A stretch of DNA of 64,000 bases, taken from positions 1 to 64,000 of the forward strand of contig CANQUI010000003.1 in assembly GCA_947626995.1 (NCBI GenBank), given 5' to 3'. Each line of letters begins with the position of its first letter. Positions within the stretch are counted from its first letter, which is position 1. The DNA comes from an uncultured Eisenbergiella sp. GTDB lineage: Bacteria; Bacillota; Clostridia; Lachnospirales; Lachnospiraceae. A program made the position numbers and the translations under genes. This document shows, in pieces, positions 42,180 to 52,871 of this stretch. The notes beneath the pieces are model-generated. The model had not been told where the DNA came from. It ran no database searches and worked only from the letters and a program-made list of their open reading frames with translations.

Positions 42180-44183
42180 GTGAAGACGGTGCGGGATCAA
42201 TTTCAGCTTCATTCTCCTTTTTTGCCCACCGGCGACCAGCCGCAGGCGATCCGGGAGCTGGTAGAGGGCTTTCGGGAGGGGAATCAGTTTCAGACGCTGC
42301 TGGGCGTGACGGGTTCCGGCAAGACGTTTACGATGGCAAACGTGATCCGGGAGCTGAACAAGCCGACGCTGGTTATCGCCCACAACAAAACCCTGGCGGG
42401 CCAGCTGTACGGGGAGTTCAAGGAGTTCTTCCCGGAGAACGCGGTGGAATATTTTGTGAGCTACTATGATTACTATCAGCCGGAGGCGTATGTCCCCTCC
42501 ACGGATACCTACATTGCCAAGGATTCCGCCATCAACGACGAGATAGACAAGCTGCGCCTTTCCGCCACCGCTTCCCTGTCGGAACGAAGAGACGTTGTGG
42601 TGGTGGCCAGTGTATCCTGCATTTTCGGCCTGGGCTCGCCGGACGAATTTTCCGGGATGAGCGTCTCCTTGCGCCCCGGTATGACGATGGACCGGGACGA
42701 CGTGCTCAGGGCACTGGTGGCGATTCAGTACGACCGCAACGATATGGATCTCAACCGCGGCTGCTTTCGGGTGCGGGGAGATGTGATCGAGATCAATCCG
42801 GCGCAGGGAGGCGACTATCTGATCCGGGTGGAGTTTTTCGGGGATGAAATAGACCGGATCGCGGAGGTGGATCCGTTAAACGGACAGGTGCGCGCCACGC
42901 TGGAGCATATCATCATCTTTCCGGCTTCTCATTATGTGGTGCCCCAGGAACAGATCCAGCGGGCCTGCGACGAGATCGAAAAGGAGCTGGAGGAAAGGGT
43001 TCGCTTTTTCAAGGGAGAGGGGAAGCTGCTGGAGGCGCAGCGGATCGCGGAGCGCACCAATTTTGATATTGAGATGCTGCGGGAGACGGGAGTCTGCTCC
43101 GGCATTGAAAATTATTCCCGGCATTTAAACGGTATGCCAAAGGGCGCGCCGCCCTATACGCTGCTGGATTTCTTCCAGGATGATTTCCTGATCATCATAG
43201 ACGAATCGCATATGACGATCCCCCAGATCCGGGGGATGTTTGCCGGAGACCGTTCCCGGAAGCAGACGCTGGTGGATTACGGCTTCCGTCTTCCTTCCGC
43301 GCTGGACAACAGGCCGCTGAATTTTGAAGAGTTTGAAAGCCGCATTGATCAGATGCTGTTTGTTTCCGCCACGCCCGGCGAATATGAAGCGTCGCATGAA
43401 CTGCTCCGGGTGGAACAGATCATCCGTCCCACGGGACTTTTGGACCCCAGAATTGAGGTGCGTCCGGTGGAAGGGCAGATCGACGACCTGATCGGGGAAA
43501 TCCGCAAAGAAACAAAAAACGGCAATAAGGTTCTGATCACCACGCTGACCAAGAGGATGGCGGAAGACCTCACCGACTATATGCGGGAAGTGGGGATCCG
43601 GGTAAAATACCTACATTCCGATATTGATACGCTGGAGCGGGCCGAGATCATCCGCGATATGCGCCTGAATGTGTTCGACGTGCTGGTGGGGATCAATCTG
43701 CTCCGGGAAGGACTGGACATTCCGGAAATTTCGCTGGTGGTCGTTCTGGACGCGGATAAGGAAGGCTTTCTGCGTTCCGAGACCTCGCTGATCCAGACGG
43801 TAGGGCGGGCCGCCCGGAATGTGGACGGTCATGTCATCCTGTACGCCGATACGATTACGGATTCCATGCGGGCGGCCATTGAGGAAACCGAGCGCCGCCG
43901 TCTGCTGCAAAAGCGGTACAACGAGGAACACGGGATCACGCCTCAGTCCATTCAAAAGGCCGTGCGGGATCTGATCAGCATCACAAAGGCCGTTCCGGCA
44001 GAAGAGACGTCCTTTGAAAAGGATCCGGAATCCATGGATCGGGACGAACTGGAAAAACTGGTGGGCGAGGTGCAAAAGAAGATGAAGCGCGCCGCCGCCG
44101 AGCTGGATTTTGAAACGGCGGCTCTGCTGCGCGACCGGATGATCGAGCTGAAGAAGGCGCTGGAAAATATGGAAGGAAGATAG
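42180..44183 (+). CDS. uvrB: Excinuclease ABC subunit UvrB
   Basis: A 667-residue helicase-like damage-verification subunit of nucleotide excision repair. Walker A GVTGSGKT near residue 40, the beta-hairpin region [18 protein letters not shown] in part, helicase motifs ([39 protein letters not shown]) and the C-terminal UVR motif that contacts UvrC. GTG 42180 is chosen as it is 8 bases after GGGAGG; GTG 42171 is inside that site. An SOS box is 147 bases upstream. Confidence 0.97.
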   Translation: MKTVRDQFQLHSPFLPTGDQPQAIRELVEGFREGNQFQTLLGVTGSGKTFTMANVIRELNKPTLVIAHNKTLAGQLYGEFKEFFPENAVEYFVSYYDYYQPEAYVPSTDTYIAKDSAINDEIDKLRLSATASLSERRDVVVVASVSCIFGLGSPDEFSGMSVSLRPGMTMDRDDVLRALVAIQYDRNDMDLNRGCFRVRGDVIEINPAQGGDYLIRVEFFGDEIDRIAEVDPLNGQVRATLEHIIIFPASHYVVPQEQIQRACDEIEKELEERVRFFKGEGKLLEAQRIAERTNFDIEMLRETGVCSGIENYSRHLNGMPKGAPPYTLLDFFQDDFLIIIDESHMTIPQIRGMFAGDRSRKQTLVDYGFRLPSALDNRPLNFEEFESRIDQMLFVSATPGEYEASHELLRVEQIIRPTGLLDPRIEVRPVEGQIDDLIGEIRKETKNGNKVLITTLTKRMAEDLTDYMREVGIRVKYLHSDIDTLERAEIIRDMRLNVFDVLVGINLLREGLDIPEISLVVVLDADKEGFLRSETSLIQTVGRAARNVDGHVILYADTITDSMRAAIEETERRRLLQKRYNEEHGITPQSIQKAVRDLISITKAVPAEETSFEKDPESMDRDELEKLVGEVQKKMKRAAAELDFETAALLRDRMIELKKALENMEGR

Positions 44184-44196
44184 GAGAAACAGATCG

Positions 44197-47073
44197 ATGG
44201 AAGAAACAAAAAAGATGCTTTCCAAAAAGAATTGCATCCGGATCCGCGGCGCGAGGGAGCATAATCTGAAAGGAATCGACGTGGATATTCCCCGGGACGC
44301 GCTGGTGGTGCTCACCGGCCTGTCCGGTTCCGGAAAATCTTCCCTGGCGTTTGATACGATTTATGCGGAAGGACAGCGCCGCTATATGGAATCCCTGTCC
44401 TCCTATGCCAGACAGTTTCTGGGCCAGATGGAAAAGCCGGACGTGGATAAGATAGAAGGGCTTTCGCCGGCCATCTCCATCGATCAGAAGTCTACCAACC
44501 GCAACCCCCGCTCCACCGTGGGGACGGTGACGGAGATCTATGATTATTTTCGTCTGCTTTACGCAAGAATCGGGATCCCGCATTGCCCCAACTGCGGCAA
44601 GGAGATCAAAAAACAGAGCGTGGATCAGATGGTGGATCAGATCATGGAGCTGCCGGAGGGCACAAGGATCCAGCTTCTGGCGCCGGTGGTCAAGGGACGG
44701 AAGGGCCGTCATGAAAAGGTGCTGGAGCGGGCGGCCCGCAGCGGGTATGTCCGTGTGCGCATCGACGGCAATCTGTACGAGCTGTCGGAGCAGATCCAGC
44801 TGGATAAGAATCTCAAACATTCCATCGAGATCGTGGTGGACCGCCTGATCATCCGGCCGGGCATCCAGCGGCGGTTGGCGGATTCCATTGAAAATGTGCT
44901 CGCTCTGTCGGGCGGGGTGGTTTATGTGGACCGGTTCGGCGCGGATCAGGAGATGCTGTCCTTCAGCCAGAGTTTCGCCTGTCCGGACTGCGGCGTCAGC
45001 ATCGAGGAGATCGAGCCCAGGAGTTTCTCCTTTAACAACCCGTTTGGCGCCTGCCCGGAGTGCTTCGGTCTGGGATACAAAATGGAGTTTTCACCGGAGC
45101 TGATGATACCGGACCGTTCCCTGAGCATCAACCAGGGTGCCATCCGGGTGTTGGGATGGCAGTCCTGTCATCAGCCGGGATCCTTTGCCAACGCTCTTTT
45201 GCAGGCGCTGGCAAAAGAATATCATTTCAGCCTGGACACGCCCTTTGCGCAATATCCCCAGGAGATTCAGGATATGCTGCTGCACGGCACCGGCGGGCGG
45301 GAGGTATCCGTCTACTATGAGGGACAGCGCGGGAAAGGGATATACCCTGTTGCCTTTGAGGGACTGATTCTGAACGTACAGCGCAGATACCGGGAGACCG
45401 CTTCCGATCTGATGAAACAGGAATACGAGTCCTTTATGCAGATCACGCCGTGCGCCCTGTGTAAGGGGCAGCGGCTGAAAAAGAGCGCGCTGGCGGTGAC
45501 GGTCTGCGGTAAAAATATTTATGAGATCACTTCCCTGTTTATCGGACAGCTGCAGACGTTCCTTGCCGACATGAAGCTGACGGCGCAGCAGGAACAAATC
45601 GGCGCGCAGATCTTAAAGGAGATCCGGGCGCGGATCGGCTTTCTGATGGACGTGGGGCTGGATTATCTTTCGCTGTCCCGTTTTACCGGATCCTTGTCCG
45701 GCGGCGAGGCGCAGCGCATCCGGCTGGCGACGCAGATCGGCTCAGGACTGGTGGGGGTCTGCTATATTCTCGATGAGCCCAGCATCGGCCTGCACCAGAG
45801 GGATAACGACAAGCTGCTGGCCACGCTGAAGCACCTGCGGGATCTGGGCAATACCCTGATCGTGGTGGAGCACGACGAGGATACCATGCGGGCCGCGGAT
45901 TATGTGGTGGATATCGGCCCCGGAGCCGGTTCCCACGGCGGAGAGGTGGTGGCCTGCGGGACGGCGGAGGAGATTATGAAGGAACCCGCCTCCATCACCG
46001 GGCAGTATTTAAGCGGCGCAAGAAAGATACCGGTGCCTGCCGTGCGCCGAAAGCCCTCCGGCTGGCTGACTGTCCGGGGCGCCAGAGAGAACAACCTGAG
46101 AAACATTGATGTGAAGTTTCCCCTGGGCGTCTTTACCTGCGTGACCGGGGTTTCCGGTTCGGGGAAATCCTCCCTGGTGAACGAGATCCTGTATCAGCAC
46201 CTGGCGAGGGATTTGAACCGGGCCAGATGTATTCCCGGCAAACATACGGGGATTGACGGAATCGAACAGCTGGATAAGGTGATCAACATCGACCAGTCCC
46301 CCATCGGGCGCACCCCGCGCTCCAATCCGGCCACGTATACGGGCGTGTTTGACATGATCCGGGATCTTTTTGCCGCCACGCCGGACGCCAAGGCAAAAGG
46401 ATATAAAAAAGGACGGTTCAGTTTCAACGTCAAGGGAGGCCGCTGCGAAGCCTGCGCGGGCGACGGGATCATCAAAATCGAAATGCACTTTCTGCCGGAC
46501 GTCTACGTGCCCTGCGAGGTCTGCGGCGGGAAGCGCTACAACCGGGAAACGCTGGATGTAAAATATAAAGGAAAGAATATTTTCGACGTGCTGGATATGA
46601 CCGTGGAGGAGGCGCTGACCTTTTTTGAAAACGTGCCCTCGATCCAGAATAAGATCCAGACGCTGTATGACGTGGGGCTTTCCTATGTGAAGCTGGGGCA
46701 GCCCTCCACGGAACTGTCCGGCGGCGAGGCGCAGCGGATCAAGCTGGCAGCGGAGCTTTCCCGGCGCAGTACGGGAAAGACCGTCTATATTCTGGACGAG
46801 CCTACCACGGGGCTGCATTTTGCGGACGTCCACAAGCTCATCGAGATCCTGCACCGGCTGGCGGACGGCGGCAATACGGTGGTGGTGATCGAGCACAATC
46901 TGGATGTGATCAAGACCGCGGATTATATCATTGATATGGGGCCGGAAGGGGGGATGCGCGGCGGCACCGTCATCGCTTCCGGAACGCCGGAGGAGGTCGC
47001 CGAATGTCCCGCTTCCTATACCGGACAGTATGTGAAAAAAATGCTGGAGCGGGACGGAAAGAAAAGTCCGTGA
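44197..47073 (+). CDS. uvrA: Excinuclease ABC subunit UvrA
   Basis: A 958-residue damage sensor with two ABC ATPase modules. Both Walker A loops (GLSGSGKSS and GVSGSGKSS), both signatures ([12 protein letters not shown] and [12 protein letters not shown]) and zinc-binding Cys pairs ([13 protein letters not shown]...CEVCGGKR) are intact. It follows uvrB by 13 bases, so both fall under the SOS box. Confidence 0.98.
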   Translation: MEETKKMLSKKNCIRIRGAREHNLKGIDVDIPRDALVVLTGLSGSGKSSLAFDTIYAEGQRRYMESLSSYARQFLGQMEKPDVDKIEGLSPAISIDQKSTNRNPRSTVGTVTEIYDYFRLLYARIGIPHCPNCGKEIKKQSVDQMVDQIMELPEGTRIQLLAPVVKGRKGRHEKVLERAARSGYVRVRIDGNLYELSEQIQLDKNLKHSIEIVVDRLIIRPGIQRRLADSIENVLALSGGVVYVDRFGADQEMLSFSQSFACPDCGVSIEEIEPRSFSFNNPFGACPECFGLGYKMEFSPELMIPDRSLSINQGAIRVLGWQSCHQPGSFANALLQALAKEYHFSLDTPFAQYPQEIQDMLLHGTGGREVSVYYEGQRGKGIYPVAFEGLILNVQRRYRETASDLMKQEYESFMQITPCALCKGQRLKKSALAVTVCGKNIYEITSLFIGQLQTFLADMKLTAQQEQIGAQILKEIRARIGFLMDVGLDYLSLSRFTGSLSGGEAQRIRLATQIGSGLVGVCYILDEPSIGLHQRDNDKLLATLKHLRDLGNTLIVVEHDEDTMRAADYVVDIGPGAGSHGGEVVACGTAEEIMKEPASITGQYLSGARKIPVPAVRRKPSGWLTVRGARENNLRNIDVKFPLGVFTCVTGVSGSGKSSLVNEILYQHLARDLNRARCIPGKHTGIDGIEQLDKVINIDQSPIGRTPRSNPATYTGVFDMIRDLFAATPDAKAKGYKKGRFSFNVKGGRCEACAGDGIIKIEMHFLPDVYVPCEVCGGKRYNRETLDVKYKGKNIFDVLDMTVEEALTFFENVPSIQNKIQTLYDVGLSYVKLGQPSTELSGGEAQRIKLAAELSRRSTGKTVYILDEPTTGLHFADVHKLIEILHRLADGGNTVVVIEHNLDVIKTADYIIDMGPEGGMRGGTVIASGTPEEVAECPASYTGQYVKKMLERDGKKSP

Positions 47074-47147
47074 GAAAGCAAGCGTCCCTTCCTTTTTGGG
47101 ACAGCGCTGCAAATCGGGGCAAAAACAAGAAAATTTTTTAATTTCTC

Positions 47148-47176
47148 TTTCCAACCGCCTGAAATTAGGATATAAT
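47148..47176 (+). promoter_or_regulatory. promoter of mreB with long leader
   Basis: TATAAT (47171-47176) with a modest -35 (TTTCCA, 47148-47153) at 17 bases. The start codon is at 47370, leaving a leader of about 190 bases. The stretch 47074-47369 otherwise holds only a weak hairpin after uvrA (GTCCC/GGGAC, about 47086-47102) and no gene that I can see. Confidence 0.55.
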
Positions 47177-47369
47177 GTACGCGAATGTACCAAACCGTGC
47201 AGAAACGGCGGGGCGGCGCCCGCGCAAAAGAGCCGGTGATTAAAGCGATAAGGAATTGGGCATGATTTTACAGTTCAAATAGATGATGCGATCGCCGCCG
47301 TCTTTCGGATCGGGAAAGAGGCGTGCGCCGTTTGAACATGTCCTGCTTTCGGACGGAAGGAGAGAGAAG

Positions 47370-48359
47370 ATGCAGTATACGGATATCGGGATTGATTTGG
47401 GAACAGCCAGCATACTGGTTTATATACGGGGAAAAGGCGTCGTTTTAAAGGAGCCCTCCGTTGTGGCTTTCGACAGGGATACCAATAAGATCAAGGCCAT
47501 CGGCGAGGACGCGCGTTTGATGCTGGGGCGGACCCCCGGGAATATCGTGGCGGTCCGGCCGCTTCGTCAGGGTGTGATCTCCGATTATACCGTGACGGAA
47601 AAAATGATGAAATATTTCATCCAGAAGGCGCTGGGCAAGAAAACCTTCCGTCGTCCCAGGATTGCGGTCTGCGTCCCCAGCGGCGTGACGGAGGTGGAAA
47701 AGAAAGCGGTGGAGGACGCCACTTACCAGGCGGGAGCCCGGGAGGTGGCCATTATCGAGGAACCCATTGCGGCGGCGATCGGAGCGGGAATCGATATTTC
47801 CAGGCCCTGCGGCAATATGATTGTGGATATCGGCGGCGGCACGTCCGATATCGCGGTGATCTCTCTGGGCGGCACGGTGGTCAGCGCCTCCATCAAGATT
47901 GCCGGCGACGATTTTGACGAAGCGATCGTGCGTTATATGCGTAAAAAACACAACCTGCTGATCGGGGAACGGACGGCGGAGGATATCAAGATCAAGATCG
48001 GCAGCGCGTTCCGGCGGCCGGAGGCGGACTATATGGATGTCAGAGGGCGTAATCTGGTGACGGGTCTGCCCAAGACCATCCGCGTATCCTCGGAAGAGAC
48101 GGAAGAAGCGCTGAAGGAGTCCACGCTGCAGATTGTGGAAGCCATTCACGGCGTTTTGGAAAAGACGCCTCCGGAACTCGCGGCGGATATCGCCGACAGA
48201 GGCATTGTCCTGACCGGCGGAGGGAGCCTGCTGCGCGGCCTGGAGGAGTTGATCCAGGATAAGACGGGGATCAATACCATGACGGCGGAGGACCCCATGA
48301 CGGCGGTGGCGATCGGAACGGGAAAATATGTGGAATTTCTGGGCGGTTATCATGAATAA
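47370..48359 (+). CDS. mreB: Rod-shape actin homolog MreB/Mbl
   Basis: A 329-residue bacterial actin that guides lateral wall synthesis. Nucleotide-binding motifs GIDLGTASILVYIRGKGVVL in part, MIVDIGGGTSDIAVISLGG in part, VCVPSGVTEVEKKAVEDA in part, and LTGGGSLLRGLEELI are present. ATG 47370 follows AAGGAG; upstream in-frame sequence has no family match. There is no mreC/mreD next to it, so it is probably a stand-alone paralog such as Mbl or MreBH. Confidence 0.93.
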   Translation: MQYTDIGIDLGTASILVYIRGKGVVLKEPSVVAFDRDTNKIKAIGEDARLMLGRTPGNIVAVRPLRQGVISDYTVTEKMMKYFIQKALGKKTFRRPRIAVCVPSGVTEVEKKAVEDATYQAGAREVAIIEEPIAAAIGAGIDISRPCGNMIVDIGGGTSDIAVISLGGTVVSASIKIAGDDFDEAIVRYMRKKHNLLIGERTAEDIKIKIGSAFRRPEADYMDVRGRNLVTGLPKTIRVSSEETEEALKESTLQIVEAIHGVLEKTPPELAADIADRGIVLTGGGSLLRGLEELIQDKTGINTMTAEDPMTAVAIGTGKYVEFLGGYHE

Positions 48360-48419
48360 GAAGGCGCGCCCGAAAGAAACGACGGGTGTGGCGCGCTGCA
48401 AGGCAACCACGCGTGAAAG

Positions 48420-48450
48420 AAAGGGCCGCCCATAGGGCGGTCCTTTCTGC
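48420..48450 (+). terminator. terminator after mreB
   Basis: AAAGGGCCGCCC (48420-48431), loop ATA, GGGCGGTCCTTT (48435-48446), then CTGCT. Strong stem with one mismatch; T-tract is within the stem. Confidence 0.7.
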
Positions 48451-48494
48451 TCGCTGTGCGGGCAGAGTACAGGAGAGAAAATCTGGAGGTCTCT

Positions 48495-50738
48495 TTGAAA
48501 CGGATAGAAGGCTATGTTTCTCATATCATATACCGGAACCCGGAAAACGGCTATACGGTTTTTGAACTGGATACCGGGGAAATGATCACCTGTACCGGCA
48601 TGTTTTGCGTGCTGGAGGAGGGGGAGCGGCTGACGCTTCTGGGCGACGACACGGAGCATGCGGTTTACGGGAAACAGTTTAAGGTTTCCGACTGGAAGAC
48701 CGCCCCGCCCGACGATGCGGCCGGGATGGAACGGTACCTGGGCAGCGGCGCGGTGCGCGGGATCGGGCCTTCTTTGGCAAAGCGCATCGTGAAGCGCTTT
48801 GGAGGAGAAACCTTCCGGATCATTGAGGAAGAGCCGGAACGGCTGGCGGAAATCAAGGGGATCAGCGAGCGCAAGGCGATGGATATCGCCGCGCAGATGG
48901 ATGAAAAAAAAGGCATGAGGCAGGCCATGGTGTATCTGCAGGGCTATGGAATTTCCAACGCCATGGCCGTCAGGATCTATCAGACCTACGGGGACCGCGT
49001 CTATCGTATTCTGGAAGAAAACCCCTATCAGCTGGCGGACGATATTGAGGGGATCGGGTTTAAAAAGGCGGATGAGCTGGCGGCCAGAATCGGGATCCAC
49101 GTGGATTCCCGGTATCGGATCTGCAGCGGGATCTTATACACGCTCATGCAGGCTTCGGGAGAAGGACACGTCTATCTGCCCCAGACGCTTCTGGTCGAAA
49201 AGGCCGCAGCGCTTTTGGGGCTGCCGGAAAGCACCGTATCAGAGCAGATCGGGAATCTGGCCATGGATCGGAAGCTGGTGGTCAAAAAGGCGGAGAAGGA
49301 AACGCTGTGCTACGCTTCCGGCTATTATTATACCGAACTGTCCTGCGCCAAAATGCTGGTGGATTTGAGCGGCCGTCTGTATGAGGAAAGAAAAGACGGA
49401 CGGCGGGAAGAAATTGCGGAAAAAATAGAGCGCATCCAGGAAAGGGAAGGGATCCGGCTGGACGAACTGCAAAAGGAAGCGGTGCTGGGAAGCGTGGAAA
49501 ACAGCATTTTTATCCTGACCGGGGGCCCGGGAACCGGAAAGACCACCACCATCAATATGATGATCCATTATTTTGTATCGGAGGGACTGAGTCTGTTTCT
49601 GGCCGCGCCTACGGGCCGGGCCGCCAAGCGGATGACGGAGGCGACGGGCTATGAGGCGCGTACGATCCACCGGCTGCTGGAGCTTTCCGGAGAGGCGGCA
49701 AAGGAAGGGGGACGCGCGCGGTTTGAACGGAATGAGGACAATCCGCTGGAGGCCGATGTGATCATTGTGGACGAAATGTCCATGGTGGATATTCATCTGT
49801 TCCGTTCGCTGCTTGCCGCCGTCAGTCCCGGCACCCGTCTGATCCTGGTGGGAGACGACAATCAGCTTCCCAGCGTCGGACCCGGACAGGTGCTCCACGA
49901 TCTGATTCAAAGCGGCGCGTTTCCCGTGGTCTGTCTGAAAAGAATCTTCCGGCAGGCGGAGGAAAGCGATATCGTGGTCAACGCCCACCGGATCAACCGG
50001 GGAGAAGAGATCCCTCTGGATAACAAAAGCCGGGATTTCTTTTTCCTGGAGCGCAGCAACGCGCAGGTGATCTATAAACATATGATCCAGCTCATCCGCG
50101 AAAAGCTTCCGCCCTACGTGCACGCGCGGCCTTACGATATTCAGGTGCTTTCCCCGATGCGCAAAGGGTATCTGGGAGTGGAGACGTTAAACGTCATTTT
50201 GCAGGCATACCTCAATCCCGCCGATCCGTCGAAAAAAGAGGCTCAGATCGGGGAGACGCTGTTTCGCGAAGGGGATAAGGTGATGCAGGTGAAGAACAAC
50301 TATCAACTGGAATGGGAGGTGTTGAGCCGCTATCAAATCCCCATTGACAGGGGGGTGGGGATTTTCAACGGCGATATGGGAGTGATCCGGGAAATCAGCG
50401 AATATGCGCAGACGGTGGTGGTGGAATATGAGGAAGGCCGCAGGGTGACCTACGGATTTTCCCAGATGGACGAGGTGGAACCGGCCTTTGCCATTACCAT
50501 CCACAAATCCCAGGGGAGCGAGTATCCGGCCGTCATTCTGCCGCTGCTTTCGGGCCCCAGGATGCTGATGAACCGGAATCTGCTTTACACGGGGGTGACG
50601 CGGGCCAGGGACTGCGTCACGATTCTGGGGAGCAGGCAGGTGGTGCGCCAGATGATCCAAAACGTCAGCGAGGCCGGCCGTTTCACCAGTCTGGACAGGA
50701 GAATCCAAGAGCTGAAAGGAGATTTGTGCTTACCCTAA
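48495..50738 (+). CDS. recD2: SF1B DNA helicase RecD2
   Basis: A 747-residue 5'-3' helicase of the RecD2/YrrC type. It has an N-terminal OB-like region, helix-hairpin-helix repeats (RGIGPSLAKRIV, IKGISERKAMDI, IEGIGFKKADELA), then helicase motifs with Walker A GGPGTGKTTT, VDEMSMVD, GDDNQLPSVGPG and the C-terminal AITIHKSQGSEYP and TGVTRARD blocks. TTG 48495 follows GGAGG at 5 bases and gives MKRIEGYVSHI, as in homologs; GTG 48456 has no site. Its end overlaps comF by 13 bases. Confidence 0.93.
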   Translation: MKRIEGYVSHIIYRNPENGYTVFELDTGEMITCTGMFCVLEEGERLTLLGDDTEHAVYGKQFKVSDWKTAPPDDAAGMERYLGSGAVRGIGPSLAKRIVKRFGGETFRIIEEEPERLAEIKGISERKAMDIAAQMDEKKGMRQAMVYLQGYGISNAMAVRIYQTYGDRVYRILEENPYQLADDIEGIGFKKADELAARIGIHVDSRYRICSGILYTLMQASGEGHVYLPQTLLVEKAAALLGLPESTVSEQIGNLAMDRKLVVKKAEKETLCYASGYYYTELSCAKMLVDLSGRLYEERKDGRREEIAEKIERIQEREGIRLDELQKEAVLGSVENSIFILTGGPGTGKTTTINMMIHYFVSEGLSLFLAAPTGRAAKRMTEATGYEARTIHRLLELSGEAAKEGGRARFERNEDNPLEADVIIVDEMSMVDIHLFRSLLAAVSPGTRLILVGDDNQLPSVGPGQVLHDLIQSGAFPVVCLKRIFRQAEESDIVVNAHRINRGEEIPLDNKSRDFFFLERSNAQVIYKHMIQLIREKLPPYVHARPYDIQVLSPMRKGYLGVETLNVILQAYLNPADPSKKEAQIGETLFREGDKVMQVKNNYQLEWEVLSRYQIPIDRGVGIFNGDMGVIREISEYAQTVVVEYEEGRRVTYGFSQMDEVEPAFAITIHKSQGSEYPAVILPLLSGPRMLMNRNLLYTGVTRARDCVTILGSRQVVRQMIQNVSEAGRFTSLDRRIQELKGDLCLP

Positions 50739-51430
50739 AGGATCTTTTTTTCCCCCGCAGGTGTCCGGTCTGCGACCGGCCGGTAAAACCTGCCGGGGAG
50801 CTGGTCTGCCGGGATTGTGCCGGACAGCTGAAATATGTGAAGGAACCGTTTTGTATGCGGTGCGGCAAGGCGCTGACCGATCCGCGGCAGGAGTATTGCT
50901 TCGACTGCCGGCATCAGTCCCATGTCTATGACCGGGGCGTATCTTTGTATGAGTATCCGTGCGTGCGCCGCAGCATCTACCGGTTTAAATATGGCGGGCG
51001 GCAGGAATACGCGGCTTTTTTCGGCAGGGAGATGGCGCGCCGTCTGGGCGGACAGATCCTGGCCTGGAAGCCGGATGCGCTGATCCCGGTCCCGCTGCAT
51101 AAAAGACGCTTAAGGAGCCGCGGATATAACCAGGCGCTGCTGCTGGCGCGGGAAATGGGACGGTATTTGAACGTTCCGGTGGTGGAGGACTGGATCGTCC
51201 GGGAAAAGAATACACGCCCGCAAAAGCTTCTGGATGGAAAGGAACGCCAAAATAATTTGAAAAAGGCTTTCAAAACAGGGCGAAATGATGTAAAATTAAA
51301 TACGATTGTAATTATTGACGATATTTATACCACAGGAAGCACCGTGGATGAGATGGCGGCCCTATGCAGGCGGCACGGAGTAAAAAAGATATATTTTGCA
51401 GCGCTCTCCATCGGCAGCGGAAGAATATAA
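50726..51430 (+). CDS. comF: ComF family phosphoribosyltransferase-like competence protein
   Basis: A 234-residue ComF protein, needed for DNA uptake in naturally competent bacteria. Two CxxC zinc-finger pairs (CPVC, CRDC; CMRC, CFDC) lead into a type I phosphoribosyltransferase fold with the PRPP loop VIIDDIYTTGST. GTG 50726 lies within the end of recD2, behind AAAGGA. No other com gene is in the window, so a competence role here is inferred from family only. Confidence 0.93.
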   Translation: MLTLKDLFFPRRCPVCDRPVKPAGELVCRDCAGQLKYVKEPFCMRCGKALTDPRQEYCFDCRHQSHVYDRGVSLYEYPCVRRSIYRFKYGGRQEYAAFFGREMARRLGGQILAWKPDALIPVPLHKRRLRSRGYNQALLLAREMGRYLNVPVVEDWIVREKNTRPQKLLDGKERQNNLKKAFKTGRNDVKLNTIVIIDDIYTTGSTVDEMAALCRRHGVKKIYFAALSIGSGRI

Positions 51431-51477
51431 CCGATGGGTTTGTGCCCCCTTCGGGCAGAGAGCGGATAGGAGTACGC

Positions 51478-51867
51478 ATGGTTAACAGGGAAAAGGTTCT
51501 GCGCATGACCGGGATGGCGTCGTACGAATCGAAAGAGGGCAGGAAGGACAAGGCGGTGGCCGGTTATTTCCAGGGAGATTATATCGGCCTGCAGATGATC
51601 ATTTCCTTCCTTGTGATCACAGCCGCTTTTGCGGCGGTGGCGGGGGCGTACGTCTGTTTTCATTTTGAGGAACTGATGTCGAATATCTATACCATGGATC
51701 TGGTGGAAATGGGGACGAGGGTACTGCGGTGGTATCTGGCGGCGCTCGTTCTTTATCTGGCCGTCACCTATGCGGTGTATGCGTACCGTTACCGGCGGGC
51801 GAGAAAACGTCTGGACGATCTGCTGGATGCGCTGGAACATCTGGATGACGCAGAGGAGACAATCTGA
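51478..51867 (+). CDS. Small two-helix membrane protein, function unknown
   Basis: A 129-residue protein that I do not recognise. A hydrophilic N-terminus (MVNREKVLRMTGMASYE), two membrane segments (about residues 38-62 and 79-102) and a basic, then acidic, charged tail (RRARKRLDDLLDALEHLDDAEE) likely to form a helix. ATG 51478 follows TAGGAG. It is 14 bases before another membrane protein gene and close to cdaA, so it may belong to the same transcript. Confidence 0.7.
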   Translation: MVNREKVLRMTGMASYESKEGRKDKAVAGYFQGDYIGLQMIISFLVITAAFAAVAGAYVCFHFEELMSNIYTMDLVEMGTRVLRWYLAALVLYLAVTYAVYAYRYRRARKRLDDLLDALEHLDDAEETI

Positions 51868-51881
51868 AAGGGCTTGGGACG

Positions 51882-52868
51882 ATGTCAAATTTACTTGTGA
51901 TGAAGGAATATATCAAAGGATTTTACACCAAATATGAAGAATTCATACTCCCGGTGCTGAAGTTTCTTCTGGCGCTGCTTCTCCTTTTTACGATCAACGG
52001 CCGGCTGGGGTATATGGAGAAGCTCAACAACCCGGTGATCGTCCTGGTAGCGGCGCTGTTGTGCTCTTTTATGCCGCTGGGATTTATGGTGTTTCTCTGC
52101 GCGGTCTTTCTGGCGGCGCATGTGTACGCGCTTTCGCTGGAATGTATGGCGGCGCTTTTTCTGGCATATCTTTTCATTGCCGTCATTTACCTGCGGTTTT
52201 CGTCCAAAGGGCATTTGCTCCTTTTGCTTACGCCGCTTTTGTTTGCCTGGAAGATCCCCTATGCGGTCCCGCTGGCGGCAGGACTGTTCGGTTCGCCCGC
52301 GTCGGCGATCCCGGTGGCGGGCGGCGTCGTGCTCTATTATGTGCTCTATTATGTGACGGGAAACGCGCAGACGCTGGGCGCAACGGAAGCGGAATCCATG
52401 CTGCAGCGGTTCCGGGATGTGACCACGGGGATCACGGACAATAAGGAAATGATCATCATGGCGGCGGCCTTTGTGGTCACGGTACTGCTGGTCTATCTCA
52501 TCCGGCGGATGAGCATCAATTATGCCAGAGCCGTGGCGGTCCTGGTAGGCGGGCTGACAAACATCGTGATCCTTCTGGTGGGGGATCTGATTTATAACGC
52601 CAACTTTTCCATTGCGGGCGTGATCTTTGGCAGCATCTTCGGCGTGCTTATCGCTCTGGTGATGCAGTTTTTCCATTTCAGCCTGGATTATGCGCGCACG
52701 GAAAAGGTACAGTTTGAAGACGACGAATATTATTATTATGTAAAGGCAGTTCCCAAAATGGCCGTTACCGTGCCCGAAAAGCGGGTGAAGAAGATCACGA
52801 CGCAGAGAGCCCATCAGAATGTCCGGCGCAGTCACGGCAAGGCGAGATCAAAGACGAACAGGAATTAG
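51882..52868 (+). CDS. Conserved polytopic membrane protein upstream of cdaA
   Basis: A 328-residue protein of unknown function with about eight membrane segments up to residue 270 and a basic, Arg/Lys/His-rich cytoplasmic tail (about 290-328, with VRRSHGKARSKTNRN) that looks suited to binding nucleic acid or phospholipid. No transporter signature. It ends three bases before cdaA, so tight co-translation is likely and a link with c-di-AMP or envelope synthesis is plausible but inferred. Confidence 0.75.
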   Translation: MSNLLVMKEYIKGFYTKYEEFILPVLKFLLALLLLFTINGRLGYMEKLNNPVIVLVAALLCSFMPLGFMVFLCAVFLAAHVYALSLECMAALFLAYLFIAVIYLRFSSKGHLLLLLTPLLFAWKIPYAVPLAAGLFGSPASAIPVAGGVVLYYVLYYVTGNAQTLGATEAESMLQRFRDVTTGITDNKEMIIMAAAFVVTVLLVYLIRRMSINYARAVAVLVGGLTNIVILLVGDLIYNANFSIAGVIFGSIFGVLIALVMQFFHFSLDYARTEKVQFEDDEYYYYVKAVPKMAVTVPEKRVKKITTQRAHQNVRRSHGKARSKTNRN

Positions 52869-52871
52869 AAC

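Noticed and set aside
47445..49100. 551-codon open frame on the - strand across mreB and recD2
   Set aside because: Covers the opposite strand of two well-supported genes and the terminator between them; no domain recognised.
51882..52868. Calling this membrane protein an ABC or MFS transporter
   Set aside because: No Walker, permease-loop or MFS signature can be seen; only polytopic character and a basic tail.
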